A stretch of DNA of 64,000 nt from Parapedobacter flavus (GTDB lineage Bacteria > Bacteroidota > Bacteroidia > Sphingobacteriales > Sphingobacteriaceae): assembly GCF_035818675.1 (NCBI RefSeq), contig NZ_JAYKZZ010000011.1, forward strand, positions 1 to 64,000, read 5' to 3'. The translations under genes were made by a program, and so were the position numbers. Below, piece by piece: positions 17,319 through 25,963 of the stretch (positions are counted from its first letter, which is position 1; each line of letters starts with the position of its first letter). The notes under the pieces were generated by a model. It was given only the letters and a program-made list of their open reading frames with translations, made no database searches and was not told where the DNA came from.

Positions 17319-18224
17319 TCACCGGTATTTGCTGGGGGTAATTCCCTCCAGCCGTTTAAATTGCCGGATGAAGTAGTTGACATTGTTGAAACCGGTCTGG
17401 TAGCAGACTTCCGCGATGGTAATGTCCGGGTCGGTCAGCAATTGCTTGGCTCGCTGGACCCGCTCCTTTACAACAAACTCAATTGGAGTGATGCCGAAAA
17501 ATGCTTTGAATGATCGGTAAAATAGCGTTTTGCTCATGCCCGCTACGCGCGCCAAGGCATCTACGGAGATTTTTGCCGCCAGATGGCTTTGGATGTAATC
17601 CAGTACGGGAGCAAAATGCAGCGTCCGCCCTTTGGTTCCTTCCCGCACCATGGCCAAGTGCTGCGTTTGAATAATGCGCAGCAGCAGGAACTTCAGCGAA
17701 AGATCGGCCAGTGCGTCTTTCGCCGCATCGTCTTCCATACTGATGCTGATGAGCCGGTTGATGCTACTGGCAAGCTCCCGATTGTTCTGGAAGTGGTACC
17801 GACTGAAATCCAAGCGCCACTCATAAGGGGGTGCCGTATTCGGATAATGTTCATTCAGAAAATCCAGGTTCTTATTTACCATGTCCCAGTCGAGCGCCAG
17901 CGTCGCACATTGTACAGGGCGCGACATATCCGCTTCGGGAAAGTCCACCTTCATGGATACGCCCTCAGGAAGGATGATGGTTTGCCCCGGCACGAATTCG
18001 AAAGATGCCGAATCCGCGAGCGACATGATTTTTTTACCCCGTATCATGCTCGACACTACCAATCCGTTGTACGATAAAGCAACATCTTTGGTTTGATGGT
18101 ATGTTTCGAAAATGTTTAATTGGCAATCCTTCAGATCAAACACGCGACGATGCTCAACCAAGCTGTCCAGCGAGGTGACGTCGCTTAAATTGATGGGTGA
18201 GAGATGATGTACGGTATTATCCAT
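17319..18224 (-). CDS. AraC-family transcriptional regulator
   Basis: A 301-residue regulator. The N-terminal half (about residues 35-185) is an AraC_N-type ligand-binding domain with LSYNGLVVSSMIRGKK and VPGQTIILPEGVSMKV. The C-terminal half carries two helix-turn-helix units: one around 218-240 (ISVDALARVAGMSKTLFYR) and the other around 268-291 (ITIAEVCYQTGFNNVNYFIR), ending in ITPSKYR. It diverges from the GlcG/HbpS-like gene, and a 21-bp-spaced direct repeat in between is its likely operator. The inducer is unknown. Confidence 0.93.
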   Translation of the reverse strand: MDNTVHHLSPINLSDVTSLDSLVEHRRVFDLKDCQLNIFETYHQTKDVALSYNGLVVSSMIRGKKIMSLADSASFEFVPGQTIILPEGVSMKVDFPEADMSRPVQCATLALDWDMVNKNLDFLNEHYPNTAPPYEWRLDFSRYHFQNNRELASSINRLISISMEDDAAKDALADLSLKFLLLRIIQTQHLAMVREGTKGRTLHFAPVLDYIQSHLAAKISVDALARVAGMSKTLFYRSFKAFFGITPIEFVVKERVQRAKQLLTDPDITIAEVCYQTGFNNVNYFIRQFKRLEGITPSKYR

Positions 18225-18294
18225 AGTAAAGCATATCCGTTAGCGCTAAGGTAGCTAATTATTTGCACCCCGGCGAAAAAGGAGAGGGAGCGAC

Positions 18295-18327
18295 AGGATT
18301 GTGCCATTAAAATGCAGGATAGTGCCA
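18295..18327 (+). promoter_or_regulatory. AraC-type direct-repeat operator
   Basis: AGGATTGTGCCA (18295-18306) and AGGATAGTGCCA (18316-18327) are direct repeats 21 bp apart, two helical turns, as expected for an AraC-family dimer. The second copy ends 22 bp before TAATATTG (18350-18357), a one-mismatch minus-7 element with no TTG at minus 33. This is the layout of an activator-dependent promoter for the gene at 18379. Confidence 0.65.
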
Positions 18328-18378
18328 CGCTACCGCGCCGCGTTCATCGTAATATTGCATAAATCAAAGAAAACGACT

Positions 18379-18780
18379 ATGAGCATTACACTGAAACAGG
18401 CCGAAACGGCCATTGCGGCGGCCAAAGCCAAGGCGGAAGCGTTAAACACACTGATGAACATCGCCGTGGTAGACGCGGGGACTAATCTGGTTGCGTTTGC
18501 CCATATGGATAATGCATGGTTGGGCTCGATCGATATTTCGCAGAAGAAAGCTCGGACGGCACGATACTTCAATATGCCTACGGGCGAAATCGGTAAGCTG
18601 TCGCAGCCGGGCGGGTCGCTGTATAACATTGAGCACTCCAATGGCGGACTGATCACATTTCCGGGCGGCGTAACCATCAAAAATGCGGCAGGCGAGATCA
18701 TCGGTGCCATTGGCGTTTCTGGCGATACGGTTGAAAATGACCACGCCGTAGCACAGGCCGGTGCAGATGCGGTGGCTTAG
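18379..18780 (+). CDS. GlcG/HbpS-family protein
   Basis: A 133-residue protein covering the whole GlcG/HbpS (PF03928) fold: an N-terminal helix ITLKQAETAIAAAKAKAE, the strand MNIAVVDAGTNLVAFAHMDNA, KKARTARYF, and the glycine-rich SNGGLITFPGGVTIKN and IIGAIGVSGDT segments. Members bind haem or cobalamin (HbpS, PduO C-terminal domain) or accompany glycolate oxidation (GlcG); no catalytic function is established. The start is ATG at 18379; an upstream in-frame start at 18301 would fall inside the operator repeats. It lies opposite the AraC gene and is probably its target. Confidence 0.9.
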   Translation: MSITLKQAETAIAAAKAKAEALNTLMNIAVVDAGTNLVAFAHMDNAWLGSIDISQKKARTARYFNMPTGEIGKLSQPGGSLYNIEHSNGGLITFPGGVTIKNAAGEIIGAIGVSGDTVENDHAVAQAGADAVA

Positions 18781-18837
18781 CCGAAAAGGTAAAGTTTGGT
18801 AAGCCCCATTTACGACGTTTACGGGGCTACCCTATGG

Positions 18838-19452
18838 CTAGTCAATCGCCTCGATTGACCGGATGGAAATGCCCGAAAAACAGTCATCCATGCAATTGTC
18901 GGGTACGAAGCCTGCGGAAGAAATCAGCCCATTGTTTTTCGCCTCGAAGGAGACCGCTGCATCAGGGCGCTTTTTGAGCCAAAAGGACCTAGCCCTTTCA
19001 TAGATATCATCCAGCGTCTGCACGGCACTGGCTGGAGAGACTTCATGCAGTCCGAGTTCGCTTTCGTTTTCGGTCCACTGAAGCGATTCGAGAAGTGTAT
19101 AGCCTTCGTGTTCTTCGAATTCCTCGTCGGTAAAGCCAAGACCGTCCAATAGATCAGCCATAGACGCCGATTCCCATCCGCTATCGGGCATGGGGTTGCT
19201 GTTGAACACCATGTACCTGAAGTCTCTTTGTACGATCTTACCCTCCCGAACGGTAATGGTGGTTAACCATGAAGACCCTGCCCATGTGGCACCCGAGACC
19301 TCGTAACGGTAGCTGTCCCCGCTGGTTGCTTTAAAGTCTAGCCAGGCCTGGTAACTTCGCTCAAAGCTGCCTTCGTGTTCGATGTCGCTTTTTTTGCAGG
19401 CGTTGAAGAGAAGGATGGTCAATAGGGTAAGGAGGGAATAGCTTGCTTTCAT
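18838..19452 (-). CDS. DUF6174-like lipoprotein
   Basis: A 204-residue protein with signal peptide KASYSLLTLLTILLFNAC and a lipobox at NAC. The mature part is a beta-rich domain, SYRYEVSGATWAGSSWLTTITVREGKIV, which resembles the DUF6174 fold, followed by an acidic helical stretch with DDIYERARSFW. It has no known activity. The end is convergent with the GlcG-like gene 57 bp away. A degraded copy of its 3' end survives at 17219-17316, so the gene was duplicated at some time. Confidence 0.75.
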   Translation of the reverse strand: MKASYSLLTLLTILLFNACKKSDIEHEGSFERSYQAWLDFKATSGDSYRYEVSGATWAGSSWLTTITVREGKIVQRDFRYMVFNSNPMPDSGWESASMADLLDGLGFTDEEFEEHEGYTLLESLQWTENESELGLHEVSPASAVQTLDDIYERARSFWLKKRPDAAVSFEAKNNGLISSAGFVPDNCMDDCFSGISIRSIEAID

Positions 19453-19528
19453 ATATTGTTAGTTTGTAAGTTAAACGCAGTGTAACGGCCTTTCGCTACA
19501 CATCGGAATCATTCTTATCTTTGCCACC

Positions 19529-20098
19529 ATGAACGAAAACCTGATAGCCCGAAGCGGTGGCAAGTGCGAACTCTGTGGAAAAGACACGGATGTAGTGGTG
19601 TATAGCGTACCACCAGATGATCATCCAGATAACGAAGTGGTGGTATGCCAGTCGCTGCTTGCGCAGATCGAAGGCCGGGAGCTGGTAAATCCCGACGAGT
19701 GGCGCTTCCTGCCCGATGCCATGTGGAGCGAGGTGCCTGCAGTGCAGGTGTTAGCCTGGCGGATGCTGAACCGTCTGAAAGGCGAAAGCTGGGCTGCCGA
19801 TGCGCTGGACATCCTCTACCTTGATGAGGATACCTTGGCATGGGCCGAAGCCGTTGCGGCACCCGAAGAGCCGGGAGAAGCGGTTGTGCACAAAGACGCG
19901 TTCGGCAACATGCTGCAACACGGAGACTCGGTGGTGCTAACCAAAACGCTGGATGTAAAAGGCAGTAGCATCAGTGCCAAGCTGGGTACGGTCGTGAGGA
20001 ACATCCGTCTGGTTGAAGGTAACCCCGAACAAATTGAGGGCCGCGTGGAAGGGCAGTTGATCGTTATCTTAACCAAATACCTGCGTAAGCAGGGGTAG
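19529..20098 (+). CDS. PhnA-domain zinc-ribbon protein
   Basis: A 189-residue protein that starts with a zinc-ribbon-like CELCGKDTD (C13, C16) and VVCQSLL (C40). The C-terminal 70 residues form a PhnA/YjdM domain: DAFGNMLQHGDSVVLTKTLDVKGSS, KLGTVVRNIRLV, EQIEGRVEGQLIVILTKYLRK. Despite the name, the link of this family to phosphonate use is not established. A minus-7 like TATCTTTG at 19516-19523 ends 5 bp before the ATG, so the transcript may be leaderless. It reads in the same direction as the next gene, 68 bp on. Confidence 0.9.
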   Translation: MNENLIARSGGKCELCGKDTDVVVYSVPPDDHPDNEVVVCQSLLAQIEGRELVNPDEWRFLPDAMWSEVPAVQVLAWRMLNRLKGESWAADALDILYLDEDTLAWAEAVAAPEEPGEAVVHKDAFGNMLQHGDSVVLTKTLDVKGSSISAKLGTVVRNIRLVEGNPEQIEGRVEGQLIVILTKYLRKQG

Positions 20099-20166
20099 TT
20101 CGGTACGCAAAAGCTAAGGTAAACCGAATAGATTCGTAACTTTGGTTTCTAAACAAACGCTTAGCT

Positions 20167-20895
20167 ATGGAAAAAGTCGTTACCCATCACCCTTTTCGTA
20201 CCATTACGCTATCGTACGATCGCGACAGGCCGCAACCTGATTGGGAGAAAGACGCGCTCGATAACTATTTCCATGCGCATGATGAGGCATGGCGCTTGAA
20301 GAACATGCGCGAAGGCATTGAGCCACTGCTGGATAAAGCGATCGCCCAAACAGCGGGGTTGCGGGCAGAAATCTACCCGATCGACCAGGAGATCGACCTG
20401 TTGGAGCTGGCTACCGGTATCCGCGAGGATGACCCCATGCCAGGATTCGAAGGAACCCTTTCGCTCCAGCTAGATGGTTTCATCAAGGCGGCCAAAAAGC
20501 ACAACGACGCCCTCCAGGAGCTGTATGAGATGGTTACGCAGTGTACGGCTGAATACAATGCATTCTTGAATGAGCACGAGACCTTCGAAGAATGGTTCGA
20601 GGAGTTCGCCAGTGGGCCTTTGCACCAATTGTATATGCGCTATGAGGAGCTGAATGTGGACACCGTGTCGCTAGACCACGACCACCAGGCATTTCTCGAA
20701 CATTGGGCCCCGACCCTCCAAGCGGAGCGCGATTATTTCGAACGGGCGAGCGGCATGTTCGAAGCTTATGCGGAACTCGTGGATGTGTCAAATAAGCTTT
20801 ACCGCCGAGCGGAGCTGGTGAACGAGGCGTTGGGTGATTTCGTAAAAAGAAATAAAAACGGCGGCTCTAGCGGATGGAAACGTTTTAAAGACTAA
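20167..20895 (+). CDS. Hypothetical helical protein
   Basis: A 242-residue soluble protein without signal or membrane segment. It is helical and acidic: DKAIAQTAGLRAEIYPIDQEIDLLELATG, FIKAAKKHNDALQEL and AERDYFERASGMFEAY could form coiled coils. I recognise no family. A TAACTTTG minus-7-like element at 20137-20144 precedes it. Its stop overlaps the end of lpxK on the other strand by 4 bp. Confidence 0.75.
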   Translation: MEKVVTHHPFRTITLSYDRDRPQPDWEKDALDNYFHAHDEAWRLKNMREGIEPLLDKAIAQTAGLRAEIYPIDQEIDLLELATGIREDDPMPGFEGTLSLQLDGFIKAAKKHNDALQELYEMVTQCTAEYNAFLNEHETFEEWFEEFASGPLHQLYMRYEELNVDTVSLDHDHQAFLEHWAPTLQAERDYFERASGMFEAYAELVDVSNKLYRRAELVNEALGDFVKRNKNGGSSGWKRFKD

Positions 20896-21941
20896 GGCGT
20901 GGCGCAGTACGCCAACACCAACTTACGAAACGCGGCATCGTCGGCATCGTCAAATGTCAAGTGAATAGGTATCATATAGATAGGCAGGTCGGCCAGTAAA
21001 ACCGCAACCATAGGGTCTAGCAATCGCTGGGCATCTTTTTCCGTAGTGACAATCAGTTTGTTCGGATTCTTCATTTCGCCGAAACAACGAACAACCTTTT
21101 GGATGTCGGCAACGGTATAGTCGTGGTGGTCGGCATAACGGAGGTGCTCGATTTCGGCCACCTGCGGCGAAAGGTATTCATATAGGGGTACGGGGTTGGC
21201 AATACCCGTGAGGAGCAGCACGGAGACGTTACTGCCCAACATATCCGCATGATCATCAACTACCCATAGCGGCGTTAGTGATCCGTAACCGATGCTGGCG
21301 AACAGTACCGGTATATCGCGCGTAGTGGCCAATTGCTGGCGGATACGGTTTTTTTTGGCATTCGTGGTGCCAATAGGCGTTTTGGTGACCACCATCACGT
21401 CGGCACGGTGCCGCTCGCCAAAGGCATCGCGATAGTCGCCGGCAGGAAGTAACCACTTCGGCTTGCCCATCGCGTGGTAGTCGAAAAGCAGGATGGCCAG
21501 CCCCGGCCGCAATGCCCGATGTTGGTAGGCGTCGTCGAGCACGATGGTGTCGTGGCCACTGTCGATCAACCGAGATACGCCGTGTACACGGTCTTCGTCT
21601 ACTGCCACCGTAATTTCGGGGAACTTCCGTTTGAACTGGAGGGGCTCGTCGCCGGTGCGCTGTGCGGTGTCATCAGGCATCACTTCCAGAAAACCGCGGG
21701 TTTTTCGGCCATAGCCGCGGCTGAGCGTAGCGACACGACTGCGGTTGGACAGCAGGCGGATGAGGTATTCCGTCATCGGGCTCTTCCCCGTGCCACCCAC
21801 CGCGAGGTTGCCCACCACGATAACAGACTGGTCGAAAGCAGTCGACCGCAACCACCCCCAGTCGTATAGCCGATTGCGGAGCCAAATTGCCAACCCGTAA
21901 AGCAGCGAGAACGGTAATAGCAGCGCTCTTAGATAACCCAT
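20892..21941 (-). CDS. lpxK: Tetraacyldisaccharide 4'-kinase
   Basis: A 349-residue inner-membrane enzyme that phosphorylates the 4' position of the lipid A disaccharide, the sixth step of the Raetz pathway. It has an N-terminal membrane-associated helix (GYLRALLLPFSLLYG), the P-loop VVGNLAVGGTGKSPMTEYLIRLL, the downstream SRGYGRKTRG block and the DDAYQHRAL motif. ATG at 21941 (MGYLRALLLPF) is the likelier start; an ATG 9 bp upstream is also in frame. It diverges from mqnB, whose ATG is 48 bp away. Confidence 0.95.
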   Translation of the reverse strand: MGYLRALLLPFSLLYGLAIWLRNRLYDWGWLRSTAFDQSVIVVGNLAVGGTGKSPMTEYLIRLLSNRSRVATLSRGYGRKTRGFLEVMPDDTAQRTGDEPLQFKRKFPEITVAVDEDRVHGVSRLIDSGHDTIVLDDAYQHRALRPGLAILLFDYHAMGKPKWLLPAGDYRDAFGERHRADVMVVTKTPIGTTNAKKNRIRQQLATTRDIPVLFASIGYGSLTPLWVVDDHADMLGSNVSVLLLTGIANPVPLYEYLSPQVAEIEHLRYADHHDYTVADIQKVVRCFGEMKNPNKLIVTTEKDAQRLLDPMVAVLLADLPIYMIPIHLTFDDADDAAFRKLVLAYCATP

Positions 21942-21988
21942 TGCTGGCAAAAGTAATTCATTTTGCCTACATTCGTGGTCAAAAGCAG

Positions 21989-22618
21989 ATGGATGTATTA
22001 GTCATTGCCGCCACGGAAGCGGAAATCAAACCGTTCCTTAAACTGCCGGCACAGCAACGGCACGGCACGGATGTGCTGATTACCGGCGTGGGCATGGTGG
22101 CAACGGCACTAGCGCTCGGCGAACGGCTGGCCAAGTCCCGTTACGACCTGCTGCTCAACGTGGGCGTGGCGGGTACCTTCCGGCGGCCCATCGCATTGGG
22201 AGAGGTGGTTCGGGTGGTTGAAGACGTCTTTTCAGAGCTGGGCGTTGAAGATGGCGAGCGGTTTATCGATAGTGAAACTGCCGGACTGGCACCGGGTAGG
22301 TTCTATAGCGGATATTCCCATCCATCTGTCGAAAACCTGCGCTCATGCAAAGGCATTACCGTGAATACGGTACACGGTAATGACCCCGCCATCAAAGCGG
22401 TCGTCGAACGCTTATCGGTCGATATCGAAAGCATGGAGGGTGCCGCCGTATTCCAGGCGGCTCAGCATTTCGGCATACCGGCGCTTCAGGTCCGGGCCAT
22501 TTCCAACTATGTGGAACGCCGCAACAAGGGCAATTGGCAACTCACACAAGCCATCGCTAACCTCAATAGCTGGTTGGTGGGGTTTGTGCGTTACAACGAT
22601 AGCTCATATACCGTTTAA
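21989..22618 (+). CDS. mqnB: Futalosine hydrolase
   Basis: A 209-residue nucleoside-phosphorylase-fold hydrolase that splits futalosine to dehypoxanthine futalosine and hypoxanthine in the futalosine route to menaquinone. Family features are MDVLVIAATEAEIKPFL at the start, LLLNVGVAGTF, VNTVHGNDPA, the SMEGAAVFQAA active-site segment and ISNYVERRNKGNW. The start at 21989 is chosen over an upstream in-frame ATG at 21887 because this gives the standard beginning of the family and avoids overlap with lpxK. A possible aminofutalosine deaminase lies at 50322. Confidence 0.92.
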   Translation: MDVLVIAATEAEIKPFLKLPAQQRHGTDVLITGVGMVATALALGERLAKSRYDLLLNVGVAGTFRRPIALGEVVRVVEDVFSELGVEDGERFIDSETAGLAPGRFYSGYSHPSVENLRSCKGITVNTVHGNDPAIKAVVERLSVDIESMEGAAVFQAAQHFGIPALQVRAISNYVERRNKGNWQLTQAIANLNSWLVGFVRYNDSSYTV

Positions 22619-22724
22619 ACACAAAAATTTGACAGTCACACGCTCAAAAATGTCGATTTTTTGTAGTAGGTTTGCATGCTATATTTTTTGACAACGATAT
22701 ACAGTCGACAACGATAAACAACCG

Positions 22725-23711
22725 ATGAGAGAAATACAATTCAGAGAAGCGCTTCGTGAAGCGATGAACGAGGAGATGCGCAAAGACGAAAAGATTTTTT
22801 TGATGGGTGAAGAGGTGGCCGAATACAACGGTGCCTATAAGGTGAGCCAAGGGATGCTGGATGAGTTCGGCGCCAAACGCGTTATCGATACGCCCATCTC
22901 CGAGCTGGGATTTGCCGGTATCGGCATCGGTGCCGCCATGAACGGACTGAAACCTATTATAGAATTCATGACGTTCAACTTTTCGCTAGTAGCGATCGAT
23001 CAGGTAATTAACTCGGCAGCCAAAATGAATTCCATGAGCGGTGGTCAATTCCCCATCTCCATCGTTTTCCGCGGCCCCACAGGAAATGCCGGACAGCTCG
23101 CTGCCCAGCATTCCCAGAACTTTGAAAACTGGTATGCCAATACCCCAGGGCTTAAAGTGGTGGTGCCCGCAAACCCATATGATGCAAAGGGCTTGCTGAA
23201 ACAGTCTATCATCGACCCCGATCCGGTCATTTTCATGGAATCGGAAGTCATGTACGGCGATAAGGGCGAAGTGCCAGAGGAAACGTATTACCTCGAGCTC
23301 GGCAAAGCGCATACTGTGAAATCGGGCGAGGACGTAACCATCGTGACGTTCGGTAAAATGTTACCCCGGGTAGTGGAGCCAGCCGTTGAAGAGTTGACCA
23401 AAGAGGGTGTCGACGTCGACCTCATCAACCTGCGTACGGTACGCCCCATCGATTACGGGGCGATCATCGATTCGGTGAAGCGGACCAACCGCTTAGTGAT
23501 TGTAGAAGAGGCGTGGCCACTGGCTTCGATATCGTCAGAGATAGCGTATAAGGTACAGCGCGATGCGTTTGATTACCTGGATGCACCCGTGGTGCGGATC
23601 GCGTCGGCCGATGTGCCCCTACCCTATGCCCCGACCTTGCTGCAGGCGGCCCTACCCAATGTGGAACGGGTGGTAAAAGCGGTAAAGGAGGTCATGTACA
23701 TCAAGAAGTGA
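22725..23711 (+). CDS. pdhB: Pyruvate dehydrogenase E1 component, beta subunit
   Basis: A 328-residue subunit of the thiamine-diphosphate-dependent 2-oxo acid dehydrogenase family. MREIQFREALREAMNEEMR, FLMGEEVAEYNGAYKVSQGMLDEFG, DTPISELGFAGIGIGAAMNG and the C-terminal LRTVRPID, EEAWPLASISSEIA and DVPLPYAPTLLQAALP segments match PdhB. No alpha subunit is adjacent, as is common in Bacteroidota. The upstream spacer has a TAGGTTTG element (22667-22674) without a clear TTG, and the 10-bp direct repeat GACAACGATA at 22690 and 22707. A strong terminator follows at 23742. Confidence 0.93.
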   Translation: MREIQFREALREAMNEEMRKDEKIFLMGEEVAEYNGAYKVSQGMLDEFGAKRVIDTPISELGFAGIGIGAAMNGLKPIIEFMTFNFSLVAIDQVINSAAKMNSMSGGQFPISIVFRGPTGNAGQLAAQHSQNFENWYANTPGLKVVVPANPYDAKGLLKQSIIDPDPVIFMESEVMYGDKGEVPEETYYLELGKAHTVKSGEDVTIVTFGKMLPRVVEPAVEELTKEGVDVDLINLRTVRPIDYGAIIDSVKRTNRLVIVEEAWPLASISSEIAYKVQRDAFDYLDAPVVRIASADVPLPYAPTLLQAALPNVERVVKAVKEVMYIKK

Positions 23712-23741
23712 CCGGCTAAATAACGGCCAACAAAATAAACG

Positions 23742-23774
23742 AACCCGCTTTCAAACAAAAAAGCGGGTTTTTTG
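23742..23774 (+). terminator. Rho-independent terminator after pdhB
   Basis: AACCCGCTT and AAGCGGGTT form a perfect 9-bp stem around a 10-base loop and run into TTTTTG. It lies 30 bp after the pdhB stop. Confidence 0.85.
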
Positions 23775-23800
23775 TTGCCTAACGCGAAAGGAGACCTGTT

Positions 23801-24235
23801 ATGAATGTCATCGAAAAAATCGAATATTGGGGCGATACCCACCATCCCCGCTGGCTAGATTTCCTCCGTATTGGCTTGGGGATAGTCATTTTCATGAAAG
23901 GCGGAATGTTTCTCGCCGATACCGAATCCCTGAGGCAGCTGATTGAAGATACCCATATCCAGGTCTACACCTGGGGTGCAGTGCATTATGTGGCTTTCGC
24001 ACACCTCGTGGGTGGTATTCTTATCGCGTTGGGGCTCACCACCCGCTTGGCGGTCGCCTTCCAACTGCCGGTATTGTTCGTTGCCGTATTTTTCGTGAAC
24101 ATCACCCGTGGGCTTACGTTCCTCAATTCCGAACTGTGGGTTTCATTGATCGTTTTGGCACTGTTGCTCGTTTTTCTCGTTATTGGCTCGGGCCCGTACT
24201 CGCTAGATCATCAGCTGAAGACAAGGCGCGGCTGA
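23801..24235 (+). CDS. DoxX family membrane protein
   Basis: A 144-residue inner-membrane protein with four hydrophobic segments: FLRIGLGIVIFMKGGMF, HYVAFAHLVGGILIALGL, FQLPVLFVAVFFVNIT and VSLIVLALLLVFLVIGSG. The layout, the R after the first loop and the family length match DoxX/DoxD proteins. They are linked in the literature to quinone-dependent redox or stress functions, but the role is not established for this type. It lies 49 bp before the metZ promoter start. Confidence 0.88.
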   Translation: MNVIEKIEYWGDTHHPRWLDFLRIGLGIVIFMKGGMFLADTESLRQLIEDTHIQVYTWGAVHYVAFAHLVGGILIALGLTTRLAVAFQLPVLFVAVFFVNITRGLTFLNSELWVSLIVLALLLVFLVIGSGPYSLDHQLKTRRG

Positions 24236-24255
24236 AGAAACGGCGGGTGGGCCAT

Positions 24256-24286
24256 TTGTAATTGCCCACGACTTTGGCTAAATTTG
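24256..24286 (+). promoter_or_regulatory. Bacteroidota-type promoter of metZ
   Basis: TTG at 24256-24258, exactly 20 bp, then TAAATTTG at 24279-24286. Both elements match the consensus. Transcription would begin about 24293, about 11 bp before the ATG. Confidence 0.65.
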
Positions 24287-24303
24287 TCCGACTAATATTG
24301 AAA

Positions 24304-25476
24304 ATGAACGAACAAACGAAGGCCATCCGCGAACAGGCCGACCGCTCTCCTTACCGGGAACATGCGGTACCGCTTTACCTTACATCTAGCTTTATTTTTG
24401 ACGACGCCGAGCAGAGCAGAGCGATATTTGCTGAAGAAGAACAGGGAAATGTATACTCCCGGTATTCAAACCCGAATACCACCGAGTTTATCAATAAGGT
24501 TTGTGCCATGGAAGGTGCCGAAGCAGGGCTCGCGTTCTCATCGGGTATGGCGGCGGTGTTTGCATCGTTTGCGGCACTGCTGAAGAGCGGCGACCATATC
24601 GTGTCGTGCCGGGCGGTGTTCGGTTCTACCCATCAACTCTTCACGAAGCTTTTGCCACGGTGGGGCATCACCACCACCTATGTCGATGCGGCAAAGCCCG
24701 AAGCATGGGAGCAGGCTATCCAGTCCAATACGCGGATGATTTTCCTCGAAACCCCATCCAATCCTGGTTTGGAACTGGTGGATCTGGAATGGCTCGGCAA
24801 ATTCAAGGAGAAATACCCCGATATCATCCTCAACGTAGACAATTGCTTTGCGACACCGTACCTCCAGAAGCCCATCCAGTATGGGTTTGACATGGTGAGC
24901 CACTCGGCCACTAAATATATGGATGGCCAGGGCCGTGTGCTTGGTGGCGTCGTTGTGGGCAAACAGGAATTGATTGATGAGCTGATGTTTTTCATCCGCC
25001 ATACAGGCCCGTCGCTTGCGCCGTTCAACGCTTGGCTTTTATCTAAAAGTCTTGAAACGCTGGGCCTGCGGATGGACCGCCACTGCAGCAATGCGCTGGC
25101 CGTGGCCGAAGCGTTGGAAACGAACCCCGAAGTGGAAGTGGTACGCTATCCGTTCCTGCCGTCACACCCGCAATACGAGCTTGCCAAGAAGCAGATGAAA
25201 GCTGGTGGCGGCATCGTAACCTTCGTAATCAAAGGCGGATATGACCGGGCTAAGCGGTTCCTCGATGCCCTGCAGATGCTTTGCATCACGTCCAACCTGG
25301 GCGATTCGCGCAGCATCGCGACACATCCGGCATCCACCACCCACTCGAAACTGACCGAAGCTGAGCGATTGCAACTGGGTATCCAACCGGGCAGTATACG
25401 GATATCGGTGGGACTCGAAGATGTAGCTGATATCATTAGCGATCTTGAACAGGCACTAACAAATAGTAGATCATGA
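24304..25476 (+). CDS. metZ: O-succinyl/acetylhomoserine sulfhydrylase or cystathionine gamma-synthase-like PLP enzyme
   Basis: A 390-residue fold-type I PLP enzyme of the Cys/Met metabolism family. The Schiff-base lysine is K204 in SHSATKYMDGQGR; other markers are VYSRYSNPNT, FSSGMAAVFASF, LETPSNPGLELVD and VDNCFATPYLQKP. MNEQTKAIREQADRS at the start and SLAPFNAWLLSKSLETLGLR in the middle fit O-succinylhomoserine sulfhydrylase (MetZ) best, the direct-sulfhydrylation route to homocysteine, but homocysteine- versus cystathionine-forming members cannot be separated reliably by eye. It overlaps the OsmC gene by 4 bp (ATGA), so the two are co-translated. Confidence 0.85.
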   Translation: MNEQTKAIREQADRSPYREHAVPLYLTSSFIFDDAEQSRAIFAEEEQGNVYSRYSNPNTTEFINKVCAMEGAEAGLAFSSGMAAVFASFAALLKSGDHIVSCRAVFGSTHQLFTKLLPRWGITTTYVDAAKPEAWEQAIQSNTRMIFLETPSNPGLELVDLEWLGKFKEKYPDIILNVDNCFATPYLQKPIQYGFDMVSHSATKYMDGQGRVLGGVVVGKQELIDELMFFIRHTGPSLAPFNAWLLSKSLETLGLRMDRHCSNALAVAEALETNPEVEVVRYPFLPSHPQYELAKKQMKAGGGIVTFVIKGGYDRAKRFLDALQMLCITSNLGDSRSIATHPASTTHSKLTEAERLQLGIQPGSIRISVGLEDVADIISDLEQALTNSRS

Positions 25477-25904
25477 ATATCAAGCTAAATAAAGTCAACG
25501 ACGCCGTCCATTTTGAGGGCTCCAGTAACACTACTTCGGTAAAGGTGCATATCGATGGTTCGCCCGACATCGGAGGTGCGGGGTTGGGTGCACGGCCCAT
25601 GGAGCTGGTGTTGATGGCACTGGGCTCATGCAGCGCATTGGACTTGGTGAGTATCCTCAAAAAGCAGCGCCAGCAGATAGACGGCATGCATATCAATGTG
25701 GAAGGCGCGCGGCGGGAAACCATACCTAACGTCTTTACGCGTATCCACATCTCGTTTGTCCTCAAGGGCATCATCGACTTGCCGAAAGCCGAAAGGGCTG
25801 CCGAACTGGCTGTGAAGAAGTACTGTTCCGTGCATGATATGCTTGCGGCTGGCGGTATCGATATCACCTACGATGTGCAGGTGGAAGAGGAGAACTTAAC
25901 CTAG
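25473..25904 (+). CDS. OsmC family protein
   Basis: A 143-residue OsmC/Ohr-fold protein. The first cysteine lies in LMALGSCSALDLVSIL, the second in KKYCSVHDMLAAG; these form the peroxidatic/resolving pair used to reduce organic hydroperoxides. The strand MNIKLNKVNDAVHFEGSSN and the GAGLGARPMELVLMALGSC turn are typical. The gene starts inside the metZ stop codon (ATGA overlap), so an operon is likely. This subfamily resembles OsmC/YhfA proteins, for which a detoxifying role is inferred rather than shown. Confidence 0.92.
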   Translation: MNIKLNKVNDAVHFEGSSNTTSVKVHIDGSPDIGGAGLGARPMELVLMALGSCSALDLVSILKKQRQQIDGMHINVEGARRETIPNVFTRIHISFVLKGIIDLPKAERAAELAVKKYCSVHDMLAAGGIDITYDVQVEEENLT

Positions 25905-25963
25905 TTCAATGTCGGGAGAAAAAACGGGTCGTACCTTTGCGTCAAACAATTAAAAAAAAGATT

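Noticed and set aside
18790..18835. AGCCCC...GGGGCT hairpin between the GlcG-like gene and the DUF6174 gene
   Set aside because: Only a 6-bp stem with a large loop and no T-run, so not called as a terminator.
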